Assembly (NCBI GenBank): GCA_019352115.1 | Contig: JABBNW010000006.1 | Span: 1-49,222, forward strand | DNA from: Pseudomonadota bacterium | GTDB taxonomy: Bacteria > Pseudomonadota > Alphaproteobacteria > Acetobacterales > Acetobacteraceae | Length of the DNA stretch: 49,222 nucleotides | Reading direction: 5' to 3' | In this document: piece by piece, positions 41,504 to 49,222 of the stretch | How the letters are laid out: the number at the start of each line of letters is the position of its first letter | Position numbering within the stretch: the stretch's first letter is position 1 | Position numbers and translations under genes: made by a program | Notes under the pieces: generated by a model | The model's database searches: none | What the model was told of the DNA's origin: nothing | What the model saw: the letters and a program-made list of their open reading frames with translations, nothing else

Positions 41504-41849
41504 ACTCGACCTCGCCAGGATCGACTGGAGCCGGGTCGATACCACGACGGACGAAGAGATTGCCCGCCAGGCCGCCGAGGATCCAGACACCGCCCCGGTG
41601 CTCACGCCGGCGCAGCTTCGCACTGGGCGTCGCATCACACCGGAAGCGGTGGAGGATGTGCGGGCGCTGCGCACGGGGCTTGGGTTGTCGCAGGAGGCGT
41701 TCGCGGCCCGCTTCGGCTTCTCGGTCGATGCGGTCCGCCAATACGAGAGCCGCCGCCGTGTCCCGACCGGCCCGGCGCGTGCCTTGCTACGCGTGATCGC
41801 GTGCGCGCCGGACGTCGTGACCCGCGCCCTCGCGGGGCGTCAGAGGTAG
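41475..41849 (+). CDS. HTH-type antitoxin partner of BrnT
   Basis: A 124-residue protein with a C-terminal XRE-type helix-turn-helix (ALRTGLGLSQEAFAARFGFS, then VDAVRQYESRRRVPTGPARA). The N-terminal region (residues 1-60) is acidic and probably wraps the toxin. The ATG at 41475 overlaps brnT, coupling expression. It likely binds the inverted repeat at 41178-41204 to repress the operon, alone or with BrnT. Canonical BrnA is a ribbon-helix-helix protein, so this is a different antitoxin fold paired with BrnT. Confidence 0.78.
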   Translation: MPTAPLSRNELDLARIDWSRVDTTTDEEIARQAAEDPDTAPVLTPAQLRTGRRITPEAVEDVRALRTGLGLSQEAFAARFGFSVDAVRQYESRRRVPTGPARALLRVIACAPDVVTRALAGRQR

Positions 41850-42178
41850 CGGCCCGTAACTGGGCGGTACCGTTTACCTGAGCGCTACCGCTTCAGCATT
41901 TCGCCGGAACGCCCGCCCCGCCGCGGATGACGCTGCGGCGGCTCAAGGCTCCTCGGGCCATGGCCGGACTGGAGACACATGACGGCCGAGCCTTGTACAG
42001 CCCGGGCATCCGCGGCGTCCCGGGTGTACATTCCGCTTGGAACGAAATGCCGCTGATGGGTCAGGTTTTACAACACGCTGCCTCACGTGCGGGACGACGG
42101 GGCGACCCCGCCGGCAGGCAGGAAGGGTGAACGAAGCCCTACCGCCAGGGGTACCCTCCGGCGCTCGGACCGGCGGGC
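41850..42178. other. Intergenic region between TA module and recN
   Basis: About 330 bp between convergent genes with no convincing coding frame. It holds a hairpin at 41994-42030, with arms TGTACAGCCCGGG and CCCGGGTGTACA, that may act as a terminator for either side. Nothing else was recognised. Confidence 0.5.
41994..42030. terminator. Candidate hairpin downstream of recN/TA module
   Basis: TGTACAGCCCGGG (41994-42006) and CCCGGGTGTACA (42019-42030) pair with a single bulged G and a 12-nt loop. It is placed between the converging recN and antitoxin genes and lacks a T-tract. Confidence 0.35.
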
Positions 42179-43912
42179 TCACCCCGCCCCCAGCAACTCC
42201 GCCGCCGCCGCCCGCGCCGCCTGGGTCACCGTCTCCCCCGCCAGCATCCGCGCGATTTCCTCCCGCCGTGCTGCCGGATCCAGCGCCTCCACCAGGGTCG
42301 CCGTCCGGCCGGCCGCGCTCGCCTTCGCCACCCGCAAATGCGCCGCCCCGCGCGCCGCCACCTGCGGGCTGTGCGTCACCACCAGCACCTGCACCCCCTC
42401 CGCCACCCGCGCCAGCCGCTCCCCCACCGACGCGGCCGTGGCGCCGCCGATGCCGGCATCGACCTCGTCGAACACCAAGGTGGGGACCGGCGAGCCCGCC
42501 GCGAGCACCACCTTCAGCGCCAGCATCAGCCGCGACAATTCCCCGCCCGAGGCCACCCGCGCCAAGGATCCCAGTTCCTGTCCCGGGTTGGTCGCGATCA
42601 GGAAGCGCACCGCATCGGCCCCGCCCGGACCCCAGTCGGCCTCGGCCAGCGGCGTCGCTTCCACGTGGAACCGCGCCTTCTCCAGCCGCAGCGGGGGCAG
42701 TTCGCGCCCCACCGCGCGATCGAGCTTGCGCGCCGCCGCCGCCCGCGCCGCCGATAGCGCGCCGGCGGCCGCCTCGTAACGGGTCCGGGCAGCCGCCGCC
42801 GCGGTCTCCAGCGCCGCCACTTCCGCCTCCCCGGTCTGCAACGCCGCCAGGCGCGCCGACAGGGTATCGAGCAGCCCCGGCAGCTCGGCGACCGCCACCG
42901 CGTGCTTGCGGGCGGCGGCGCGCAGGGCGAACAGGCGCTCCTCGGCCTGCTCCAGCCGGCGCGGATCGGACTCCGCCTCTGCCGCCAGGCGCGAAAGCAG
43001 GGTCTCCGCCTCCGCCAGCGCTTCCTCGGCCCGCTCCAAGGCCGCCAGAGCGGGGTCTACGGGGTTCCCCGGGGCCGGCGCCGCCTCCCGCGCCCCCTCC
43101 CCCCGGGGGGTGGTCGGGATCAGCCGCTGCAAGGCCCGCGCGGCGGCGCGCAACGCGGCCCCCGGACCGGGATTGCGGCGGTCGCGGCCGTGGCTGCCGG
43201 GGGAAAGTTCGGCCGCGGCGGCGGCGATCGCCTCGGCCCGGCGCTCGGCCTGTTGCAGCCGCTGACGTTCGCCGGCGAGCGCCTCCTCCTCGCCCGGCTG
43301 CGGCGCCAAGCCCGCCAGTTCGGAGACGGCGTGGGTCAGCCACTCCTCGTCCCGCCGCGCCGCCGCTATCGCCTCTCGCGCACGGCCCAGGGCATCGCGC
43401 GCGCCGCGCCAGGCTGCCCAGGCCGCGGCCACCTCCGCCCGCAAAGGCGGCGGCACGCCGAAGGCATCCAGCAGCGCCGCATGGCTCGCGGGGTCGGCAA
43501 GCCCCATCTGCTCGTGCTGACCCTGCACTTCCACCAACGCCGCGCCGATGCGGCGAAGCAGGGCCACCCCCACCGGCTGGTCGTTGACGAACGCGCGGGA
43601 GCGCCCGTCGCCGCCTACCACCCGGCGCAGCACGATGTCCTCGCCCGGCTCGGCTGCGATCCCGCCTTCGCCCAGCAGCACCGCCACCGGATGCCCGGCC
43701 GGCGGGGCAAAACACGCGGTCACGCTGGCCTGGGCGGCACCGGCGCGCACCAGCCCGGCTTCGGCTCGCGCGCCGAGCGCCAGCCCCAGACTGTCCAGCA
43801 GGATCGACTTGCCGGCCCCGGTCTCCCCGGTCAGCACCGTCAACCCCGGGCCGAACCCGAGGTCCAGCCGTTCGATCAACACCACGTCGCGGATGGCGAG
43901 CGCGGTCAGCAC
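42179..43912 (-). CDS. recN: DNA repair protein RecN
   Basis: A 577-residue SMC-like ATPase for double-strand-break repair. Walker A is LTGETGAGKSILLDSLGLAL near the N-terminus. The hinge-side coiled coils cover about residues 150-350, rich in Ala, Glu, Arg and Leu. The C-terminal half has the signature RVASGGELSRLMLALKVVL, Walker B TLVFDEVDAGIGG and THSPQVAARG. The start is placed at the GTG (43912), giving VLTALAIRDVVLIERLDLGF; a longer frame to 44020 reads through repeat copy A2. No SOS box lies immediately upstream, so transcription probably comes from bamD. Confidence 0.95.
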   Translation of the reverse strand: MLTALAIRDVVLIERLDLGFGPGLTVLTGETGAGKSILLDSLGLALGARAEAGLVRAGAAQASVTACFAPPAGHPVAVLLGEGGIAAEPGEDIVLRRVVGGDGRSRAFVNDQPVGVALLRRIGAALVEVQGQHEQMGLADPASHAALLDAFGVPPPLRAEVAAAWAAWRGARDALGRAREAIAAARRDEEWLTHAVSELAGLAPQPGEEEALAGERQRLQQAERRAEAIAAAAAELSPGSHGRDRRNPGPGAALRAAARALQRLIPTTPRGEGAREAAPAPGNPVDPALAALERAEEALAEAETLLSRLAAEAESDPRRLEQAEERLFALRAAARKHAVAVAELPGLLDTLSARLAALQTGEAEVAALETAAAAARTRYEAAAGALSAARAAAARKLDRAVGRELPPLRLEKARFHVEATPLAEADWGPGGADAVRFLIATNPGQELGSLARVASGGELSRLMLALKVVLAAGSPVPTLVFDEVDAGIGGATAASVGERLARVAEGVQVLVVTHSPQVAARGAAHLRVAKASAAGRTATLVEALDPAARREEIARMLAGETVTQAARAAAAELLGAG

Positions 43913-43924
43913 GGTCCGAATCGG

Positions 43925-44030
43925 CTCAGAGCGTGAAAAGCAATCGAACTTGCGAAAGAATGCCCGATGAAACTGCCCGGGTGTTCGGGCGATTTCGGCG
44001 GCTCGCGGGCATTCATTCACAAACTCTCAG
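43925..44030 (-). repeat. Inverted-end repeat element, copy A2
   Basis: The second copy of the 105-bp repeat family seen at 19063-19167, inverted relative to it. Read on the minus strand it starts CTGAGAGTTTGTGAA and ends TTTTCACGCTCTGAG, with shared internal AGCCGCC and CAAGTTCGATTGC blocks. The middle differs between copies. It lies in the bamD-recN gap. Its left end on the minus strand provides the TGA of bamD (44029-44027), and its other end lies 12 bp before the recN GTG. Confidence 0.7.
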
Positions 44031-44866
44031 AACAGCCAGCCGAAGGTGCGGTCGAGGAAGCCGTGCCCCGGACCTTTGGGCGGCGGCAATCCCTTCACCA
44101 GCTTGTCGTTGTAGAGATCGGCATAGGTATCCGCGTACCAGGAACTGCCCGGGTAATTGTAGCCGAGCACGGCGGCCGACCGCAGCGCCTGCGCGCGCAT
44201 CCCGAGTCGCAGATAGACCTCCACCAGCCGGTGCAGCGCCTCGGCGACGTGGTTGGTGGTCTGGAAATCCTCCACGACCCGCTGGTAGCGGCCGATCGCG
44301 GCCTCATACAGGTGCTGATGTTCGTAGAAGAGGCCGATCGCCAACTCGTGGCCGGCCAGATGATCGCGCGCAAGGTCGATCTTCAGCCGCGCGTCGCGCG
44401 CATAGGCGGTGCCGGGGAAGCGGTCGACCACCTGGCGCAGCGCCGCGATCGCCTTCAGGGTGTTGTCCTGGTCGCGCTCGACGTCCTCGATCTGCTCATA
44501 ATAGCAAAGCGCGCGCAGGTAGTACGCATAGGCGATATCGCGGCTCGCGGGATGCAGCTCGATGTAGCGATCGATGGTGTCCAGCGCCCCGGTGTAGTTC
44601 TGTTGCAGGTACTGGCTGTAGCCCAGCATGAGCTGCGCCTTCGTCGCCCATTCCGAATAGGGGTAGTTCTCCTCCACCGAGGTGAACTGGTCGCCGGCCG
44701 TCTGGTACCGCTGCGCGTTCAGCGCGTCGATCCCATGGTTGTACAGCACGTCGACCGGGGCGGGCGGAATGCCCGGCGCGCCCGCCTTGGGCGTGTCGGA
44801 CCCGCCGCAGCCCGACAGCAGCAGGAGAAACGCGGCACAGCAGACGGCGCGGAGGGCGGGGGTCAT
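44027..44866 (-). CDS. bamD: Outer membrane assembly lipoprotein BamD
   Basis: A 279-residue lipoprotein from the ATG at 44866. The signal peptide is MTPALRAVCCAAFLLLLSGC, with the lipobox LSGC ending at Cys20. The rest is tetratricopeptide repeats, including YNHGIDALNAQRYQTAGDQF, YPYSEWATKAQLMLGYSQYL and FPGTAYARDARLKIDLARDH. BamD is the essential scaffold of the BAM complex that inserts outer-membrane barrels. Its stop codon is contributed by repeat copy A2, and recN follows. bamB is encoded divergently nearby. Confidence 0.94.
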   Translation of the reverse strand: MTPALRAVCCAAFLLLLSGCGGSDTPKAGAPGIPPAPVDVLYNHGIDALNAQRYQTAGDQFTSVEENYPYSEWATKAQLMLGYSQYLQQNYTGALDTIDRYIELHPASRDIAYAYYLRALCYYEQIEDVERDQDNTLKAIAALRQVVDRFPGTAYARDARLKIDLARDHLAGHELAIGLFYEHQHLYEAAIGRYQRVVEDFQTTNHVAEALHRLVEVYLRLGMRAQALRSAAVLGYNYPGSSWYADTYADLYNDKLVKGLPPPKGPGHGFLDRTFGWLF

Positions 44867-45090
44867 CGGATCGGCTCCATTGGCCGGCTTATAGCAGGCG
44901 GATTGGGGCGGGAGGCAAGGAAGGGCCCGCACGACACCCCCGCCTTGTTGTGAAAACGTCACGGGGCCCCCCGGCCGAACCCCATGCGCCCGGCGTGGTG
45001 GAGGCGGTGTTTGCCGCCGCACGCCGCGGTCGCTATGGTCCGCCGCCCCAGAAACCCAGGATCGGCCAGCGGCCAGGCGGGAGTACGTGC

Positions 45091-45753
45091 GTGCCCGACA
45101 TCTTTGACGAGGTCGAGGAGGACTTGCGCGCAGAGCGCATGCGCCACCTCCTCACCCGCTACGCCGGCGTCGTCCTGACCCTCGCGCTGATCGCCATCGT
45201 CGGCGTCGCCGGCTGGCAGGGCTGGCGCTGGTACGAAGCCCGCCAGGACCGGAAGGCGGCGCAGGTCTATGTCACGGCGATGCTGGAGGCCGAGGCCACT
45301 GGACCCCAGGCCGCCGCCGCGCATGCCCGTGCCCTCGCCACGTTCGACACGCTCGCCCGCTCCGCTCCGCCCGGCTACCGCACCCTGGCGCGGCTGCGGG
45401 CCGCGGCGCTGAATGCGGACGACGGTCACGCCACCGCCGCCCTCGCGCTCTGGAACGCCGTCGCCGCCGATCGCGACGCCGACCCGCTGCTGCGCGGTCT
45501 CGCGAGCCTGCTGTGGGCCAGCCGGCAGCTCGACGCCGGCGATCCCGGCGTGCTCGCCGCAAGGCTCCGCCCGCTTGCGATCCCAGGCGGGGCCTGGCGG
45601 GACCTGGCCGAGGAGGACCTTGCCCTCCTGGACCTGCGCCAGCACCGAACCGCGGAGGCGAAGCGACGCCTGACCGCGCTGATGCAGGACAAGACCGCCC
45701 CCGGCGGCCTGCGCCAGCGCGCCAACGCCCTGCTCGCGGGGCTGAACGGATGA
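45091..45753 (+). CDS. YfgM-like tetratricopeptide-type periplasmic protein
   Basis: A 220-residue protein starting at the GTG (45091; VPDIFDEVEEDLRAERMRHL), with GGGAG upstream. A single membrane segment around residues 27-50 (YAGVVLTLALIAIVGVAGW) anchors a mainly helical, Ala/Leu-rich periplasmic domain with TPR-like periodicity. Length, topology and linkage to bamB and der match the YfgM family, a SecYEG-associated chaperone-like factor. The longer frame from 44950 is less likely. Its stop overlaps the bamB start. Confidence 0.82.
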   Translation: MPDIFDEVEEDLRAERMRHLLTRYAGVVLTLALIAIVGVAGWQGWRWYEARQDRKAAQVYVTAMLEAEATGPQAAAAHARALATFDTLARSAPPGYRTLARLRAAALNADDGHATAALALWNAVAADRDADPLLRGLASLLWASRQLDAGDPGVLAARLRPLAIPGGAWRDLAEEDLALLDLRQHRTAEAKRRLTALMQDKTAPGGLRQRANALLAGLNG

Positions 45754-47096
45754 CCGCCCGTCGCGCCTTGTCGCCAGCCCAATTGTCCCGCCGCGCCGCC
45801 CTCGCCCTGCCTCTGGCCCTGACCGGCTGCGGTCTGGGGGGCGACTGGTTCGGCAAGATCAAACCGAAGCTGCCGGGCGTGCGCATACCGGTCCTGACCG
45901 CACGGAACACGCTCGCGGTCGGCCACACGCCGCCCCCCGTCGTGCTGCCGCCGGCGGTCGCCAATGCCGATTGGCCGCAACCGGGCGGCAACCCGGCGCA
46001 TGACATGGGCCAGCTCGCCGCACGGCCGGTGCTCGCCGAGGCCTGGGCTACCGGCATCGGCGCCGGCGGCGGCTACCGGCAGAAGCTGCTCGCCGCCCCG
46101 GTGGTTGCCGACGGGGTCGTCTATACGATGGATGCCCGCGCCCGGGTCCGCGCGTTCGACCTCGCCACCGGCACGCCGCGCTGGGCCGCCGAAACCCGCG
46201 GCAAGCATGTTCGCAGCACCAATGTCGGCGGCGGCATCGGGATCGCCGACGGGGTCCTCTACGCAGCCAACGGTCTCGGCGATCTGGTGGCGCTGGAAGC
46301 CGCGAACGGCAAGGAACGGTGGCGCGCCGGCCTCGGGTCGCCGGCGCGGTCCGGTCCCACGATCGTCGCCGGACGGGTGTTCGTCACCACGATCGACGAC
46401 CAGGTGCGCGCGCTCGACACCGGCCACGGTCAGGCGTTGTGGTCCTACCAGGCCAGCAACGCGGTCACCGCACTGCTCGGAGAACCGGCGCCCGCCTTCG
46501 CCGACGGGCTGGTGGTCGCCGGCTTCGCCTCCGGCGAGATCGCAACCTTGCGCGCCGAATCCGGCAACGTGGTCTGGACCGATACGCTCTACGCGCCGGC
46601 CATCGGCGGCACCCTGCCCGAGATCGCCTCGATCCGCGGGCTCCCGGCCATCGCCAACGGGCGAGTGGTCGCGATCGGGATGGGCGGCCTCGCGGTCGGC
46701 ATCGACCTGCCGTCCGGCCGGCGACTCTGGAGCCACGCCGTCGCCGGGGAAGACAGCCCCTGGGTGGCCGGGGAATGGGCCTTCCTCGTCACCCTCGACC
46801 AGATCATCACCGCGATCCGGATCGACGACGGCACGGTGGCCTGGGCGACGCAGTTGCCGCAGTGGAAGAATCCGAAGAAACGCAGCAACCCGCTGACGTG
46901 GTTCGGTCCCGTGCTGGCCGCCGACCGACTTGTCGTGACCGGCACCGCTGGCGACGCGCTCGCGGTGAGCCCCTACACGGGCGCCATCCTCGGTCGCCAG
47001 AAGCTGCCCGGGCCAGCCGCTCCGGTGCAGCCCGTCCTCGCCGGCGGAACGCTGCTGCTGCTGTCCCAGGACGGCCGCCTGATCGCCCTGCGATGA
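45750..47096 (+). CDS. bamB: Outer membrane assembly lipoprotein BamB
   Basis: A 448-residue PQQ-type beta-propeller lipoprotein of the BAM complex. The signal peptide is RRAALALPLALTGCGLGG, with the lipobox LTGC. Propeller blades recur as VVADGVVYTMDARARVRAFD, GIADGVLYAANGLGDLVALE and VVAGFASGEIATLRAESGNV. It helps coordinate BamA-mediated barrel insertion. The ATG at 45750 overlaps the upstream stop, and its TGA overlaps the der start, so yfgM-like, bamB and der form one operon, as in E. coli. Confidence 0.92.
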   Translation: MTARRALSPAQLSRRAALALPLALTGCGLGGDWFGKIKPKLPGVRIPVLTARNTLAVGHTPPPVVLPPAVANADWPQPGGNPAHDMGQLAARPVLAEAWATGIGAGGGYRQKLLAAPVVADGVVYTMDARARVRAFDLATGTPRWAAETRGKHVRSTNVGGGIGIADGVLYAANGLGDLVALEAANGKERWRAGLGSPARSGPTIVAGRVFVTTIDDQVRALDTGHGQALWSYQASNAVTALLGEPAPAFADGLVVAGFASGEIATLRAESGNVVWTDTLYAPAIGGTLPEIASIRGLPAIANGRVVAIGMGGLAVGIDLPSGRRLWSHAVAGEDSPWVAGEWAFLVTLDQIITAIRIDDGTVAWATQLPQWKNPKKRSNPLTWFGPVLAADRLVVTGTAGDALAVSPYTGAILGRQKLPGPAAPVQPVLAGGTLLLLSQDGRLIALR

Positions 47097-48439
47097 CCGG
47101 CGAGCGGCTCCCGCTGGTCGTCGTCGCGGGGCGGCCGAACGTCGGCAAGAGCACGTTGTTCAATCGGCTGGTGGGGCGTCGCACGGCATTGGTGGCGGAC
47201 ACCCCCGGAGTGACCCGCGACCGCAAGGAGGCCGAGGCTATGTTGCGCGGCCGGCGGGTCATGCTGGTCGACACCGCGGGGCTCGAGGAGGCGCCGCCCG
47301 AGAGCCTGGCCGGACGGACCGCGGCCTCCGCCGCCGTCGGCGTGGGGCAGGCCGATCTGATCCTGTTCGTGGTGGACGCGCGGGCCGGGATCACGCCCAC
47401 CGACCGGCATTTCGCGCAGTGGCTGCGCCGGCAGGGGCGCCCCGTGCTGCTGGTTGCGAACAAGGCGGAGGGCCGCTCGGCCGCCGCCGCGACGTTGGAA
47501 GGCTATGAGCTGGGCCTGGGCGACCCGGTGGCCGTATCCGCCGAGCATGGGGAAGGTGTGGCCGACCTGATGTCGGAGATCGCCGCCCGACTGCCCGAGG
47601 CGGTCACGCCGGCCGAGGACGAGGGCGGGCATCCGCTGAAGCTCGCGATCGTCGGGCGCCCCAACGCCGGCAAGTCCACCCTGCTCAATCGCCTGGTCGG
47701 CGAGGACCGTATGGTGACGGGGCCCGAGCCGGGGCTGACCCGCGACGCCGTGGCGGTCGTGCTGGCCGATCCGGACGGGCCGATCGAACTGGTGGACACG
47801 GCGGGCCTGCGCCGGCGGGCTCGGGTCGAGGAAGCGTTGGAGAAGCTTTCCGTCGGGGCGGCAATCGGCGCGCTGAAGATGGCCGAGGTGGTGGTGCTGG
47901 CGGTCGACGGCACGGAAGGCCTGCACGACCAGGACCTGCAGATCGCGCAATTGATCGCACGCGAAGGCCGGGCCTGCGTGCTGGTGTTGACCAAGTGGGA
48001 CGCGGTGGCGGACCGCACGGCGGCGCGCCGGGCGGTGGGCGAACGGTTGGAGGAATCGCTGTCGCAGCTGAAGGGCCTGCCCGTCGTCACCCTGTCGGCC
48101 CTGACGGGGGCCGGCATGGCGCGATTGTTGCCGGCCGTGCGCGCGGCGCATGCGGTGTGGAACACGCGCCTGCCGACTGCGGAGTTGAACCGCTGGTTCT
48201 CCGAGGCGCTGTCCCGCCATCCGCCGCCGATGATGGGGCGCGGGCGGATCAAGCTGCGCTACATCACCCAGGCCAAGGCGAGGCCGCCGACCTTCATCGC
48301 CTTCGGCACCCGGGCGGAGGCGCTGCCGGAAGACTACCAGCGCTACCTGGCGAACAGCATCCGGGATCGGTTCGGCCTGCCCGGCGTGCCGATCCGGTTG
48401 CAGTTGCGCGGGACGAAGAACCCGTTCGCCGAGGAATAG
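47093..48439 (+). CDS. der: Ribosome biogenesis GTPase Der
   Basis: A 448-residue double-GTPase. First G domain: VAGRPNVGKSTLFNRLVGRR, then VDTAGLEE. Second: IVGRPNAGKSTLLNRLVGED, VDTAGLRRRARVEE and TKWD. The second NKXD motif is intact; the first reads NKAEG, a usual variant. A C-terminal KH-like domain (residues about 350-448) ends the protein. It is essential for 50S subunit assembly. It is the last gene of the yfgM-bamB-der operon. Confidence 0.95.
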   Translation: MTGERLPLVVVAGRPNVGKSTLFNRLVGRRTALVADTPGVTRDRKEAEAMLRGRRVMLVDTAGLEEAPPESLAGRTAASAAVGVGQADLILFVVDARAGITPTDRHFAQWLRRQGRPVLLVANKAEGRSAAAATLEGYELGLGDPVAVSAEHGEGVADLMSEIAARLPEAVTPAEDEGGHPLKLAIVGRPNAGKSTLLNRLVGEDRMVTGPEPGLTRDAVAVVLADPDGPIELVDTAGLRRRARVEEALEKLSVGAAIGALKMAEVVVLAVDGTEGLHDQDLQIAQLIAREGRACVLVLTKWDAVADRTAARRAVGERLEESLSQLKGLPVVTLSALTGAGMARLLPAVRAAHAVWNTRLPTAELNRWFSEALSRHPPPMMGRGRIKLRYITQAKARPPTFIAFGTRAEALPEDYQRYLANSIRDRFGLPGVPIRLQLRGTKNPFAEE

Positions 48440-48874
48440 AGGCGGGCTCTGCCGGCGGATGCCGACCGCACGCGCAATGATCTCCACCTGAGGCCCGTTG
48501 TCGCGCCTGAGCCGAGCGGCAGGTTTGTCGGGGCAGCGGCCCTCCGCGCCGGGCCGGCAAGGCGGCCGGTCCAGGCGCGCGTGCGCCGGCCCCGGTGCCG
48601 GCGAACCGGCGCGCCTGCGCTGCCCGTTGGGGGGCGCGGCGGAATGACCCCTGCGTTTTTGTCGCCTCGTCCGGGCCATCGTGGCGGCCGTAGCTTGGCG
48701 TTTGGTGCGCTGTCTGCTGGCGCGGTCCCTGTGGTCCCGGCGCCGTCCCCCGAGGCGCCGTCCCCGGGGGCTTCCGACGCTGGGGGCCGCCCTCCCGGGC
48801 GATTGTGGGGACGATCGCAGGGCAGTTACGTTGCGATATAGCAACGATACGGACGTGCGAAACCCCGCGGTGCT
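48440..48874. other. Intergenic region at 3' side of der
   Basis: About 435 bp with several overlapping open frames on both strands, none resembling a known family; their composition follows the very high GC. An AT-richer patch near 48829-48852 (GTTGCGATATAGCAACGATA) contains a short inverted repeat GTTGC-GATATA-GCAAC. No terminator with a T-tract was identified. Confidence 0.45.
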
Positions 48875-49222
48875 CTAGCGTCCGAAAAGCGGAGGGCGGA
48901 AGCCTTGCGGGCCGTACTCGCGGGCCGCCGCGGCGTCGGACAGCCGGAGCATGCGCACGGGATCGGGTCTTCCCGCCGGCGCGCGCCGCGCCGGCCTGGG
49001 CGGCGGGAGCGGCAGGGTCTCGGGCGGCATGATGCCGAACATCCGGCAGATCGGGCGCAGCACGTTCCACAGCCGCGGGGCGGTCGCCAGAAATTCCGCC
49101 ATTTCCGGCTGCGCCAGGAAATGGGCGAGCTCGATGCCGTACGGCACCAGATCCGGCGCCATCCGCGCCAGCCAGCCGTAGCCGCGGGGCAGCAGGCGCA
49201 GCGGCTTCTTGGGCCGCGCGCG
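48875..49222 (-). CDS. Hypothetical protein, C-terminal part (runs off window)
   Basis: The minus-strand frame is open to the right edge, so the start is outside the window; the ATG at 49162 is internal (preceded in frame by RLLPRGYGWLAR). The visible 115 residues include PYGIELAHFLAQPEMAEFLA and a Pro/Arg-rich stretch, ending REYGPQGFRPPLFGR. I do not recognise the family. It converges on der from the other side. Confidence 0.6.
   Translation of the reverse strand, partial: RARPKKPLRLLPRGYGWLARMAPDLVPYGIELAHFLAQPEMAEFLATAPRLWNVLRPICRMFGIMPPETLPLPPPRPARRAPAGRPDPVRMLRLSDAAAAREYGPQGFRPPLFGR

Noticed and set aside
43913-44020. Longer RecN N-terminus reading through the repeat
   Set aside because: The additional residues come from repeat copy A2; RecN family proteins begin at the segment just before the Walker A.
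48440-48874. Open frames on both strands after der
   Set aside because: They overlap each other and show only GC-rich low-complexity residues with no family match.

Overview
The window is high-GC chromosomal DNA from an alphaproteobacterium, most likely Acetobacteraceae (Rhodospirillales). This placement is an inference. It rests on the overall composition, direct-repeat LexA boxes of the GTTC-N7-GTTC type, an sdhCDAB operon, a single-NBD FrcA-type sugar ABC transporter, ffs beside dnaX, and the aroE-coaE-dnaQ and bamD-recN gene orders. No tRNA, rRNA, CRISPR array, integrase or complete insertion sequence was seen.

Layout. (1) About 1-6,100, minus strand: a compact phage head module (terminase large subunit, portal, scaffold-like protein, capsid protein, three small head/tail-type proteins, and the start of one more that leaves the window). 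All frames are open. No lysogeny genes or attachment site are visible. (2) 6,400-9,150: a degenerate receiver-domain protein, then the overlapping aroE-coaE-dnaQ operon. (3) 9,400-14,000: a MetX-type alpha/beta hydrolase, an SDR plus hotdog thioesterase pair, and a cysteine-rich protein followed by a PmbA/TldE-family gene. (4) 13,975-15,033: a broken ligase-associated DNA exonuclease. (5) 15,183-18,082: a three-gene sugar ABC importer (frcBCA type). (6) lexA with two operator-like boxes, a MarR regulator, pyruvate kinase, ybaB and dnaX, the SRP RNA gene, and a tandem hairpin repeat. (7) 23,800-29,800: a YkgJ-type cysteine-cluster protein, bpt, a decayed amino-acid-type binding protein, an enolase-superfamily enzyme, an FAD monooxygenase with its DUF2783 partner, and a MarR regulator. 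(8) 29,850-37,530: an LpxR-like outer-membrane protein, a molybdate/tungstate-type ABC transporter, a group-4 glycosyltransferase, a secreted PRC-barrel protein and an MFS transporter. (9) 37,580-41,064: sdhCDAB. (10) 41,216-41,849: a BrnT-type toxin with an HTH antitoxin under an operator-overlapped promoter. (11) recN-bamD on the minus strand, and divergently a YfgM-like gene, bamB and der.

Most of the window is ordinary housekeeping sequence. The more unusual signals are small non-coding elements. A roughly 105-bp repeat family has terminal inverted ends; one copy lies beside lexA and the other between bamD and recN, where its end supplies the bamD stop codon. A 111-bp two-hairpin, TA-flanked MITE-like element appears to supply both the stop codon of the PRC-barrel gene and the ribosome-binding site of the MFS gene. 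Three 32-bp hairpin repeats sit at the promoter side of the SRP RNA gene. The brnT promoter probably yields a leaderless or nearly leaderless mRNA. Two genes, the exonuclease and an ABC binding protein, show several independent lesions and look like real decay.

Functional groups. Outer-membrane and envelope assembly is represented by bamD, bamB and the YfgM-like protein. DNA repair and replication are represented by dnaQ, dnaX, lexA and recN. Central metabolism is represented by pyk and sdhCDAB. Accessory transport and aromatic or sugar catabolism occupy the regions between these conserved blocks.
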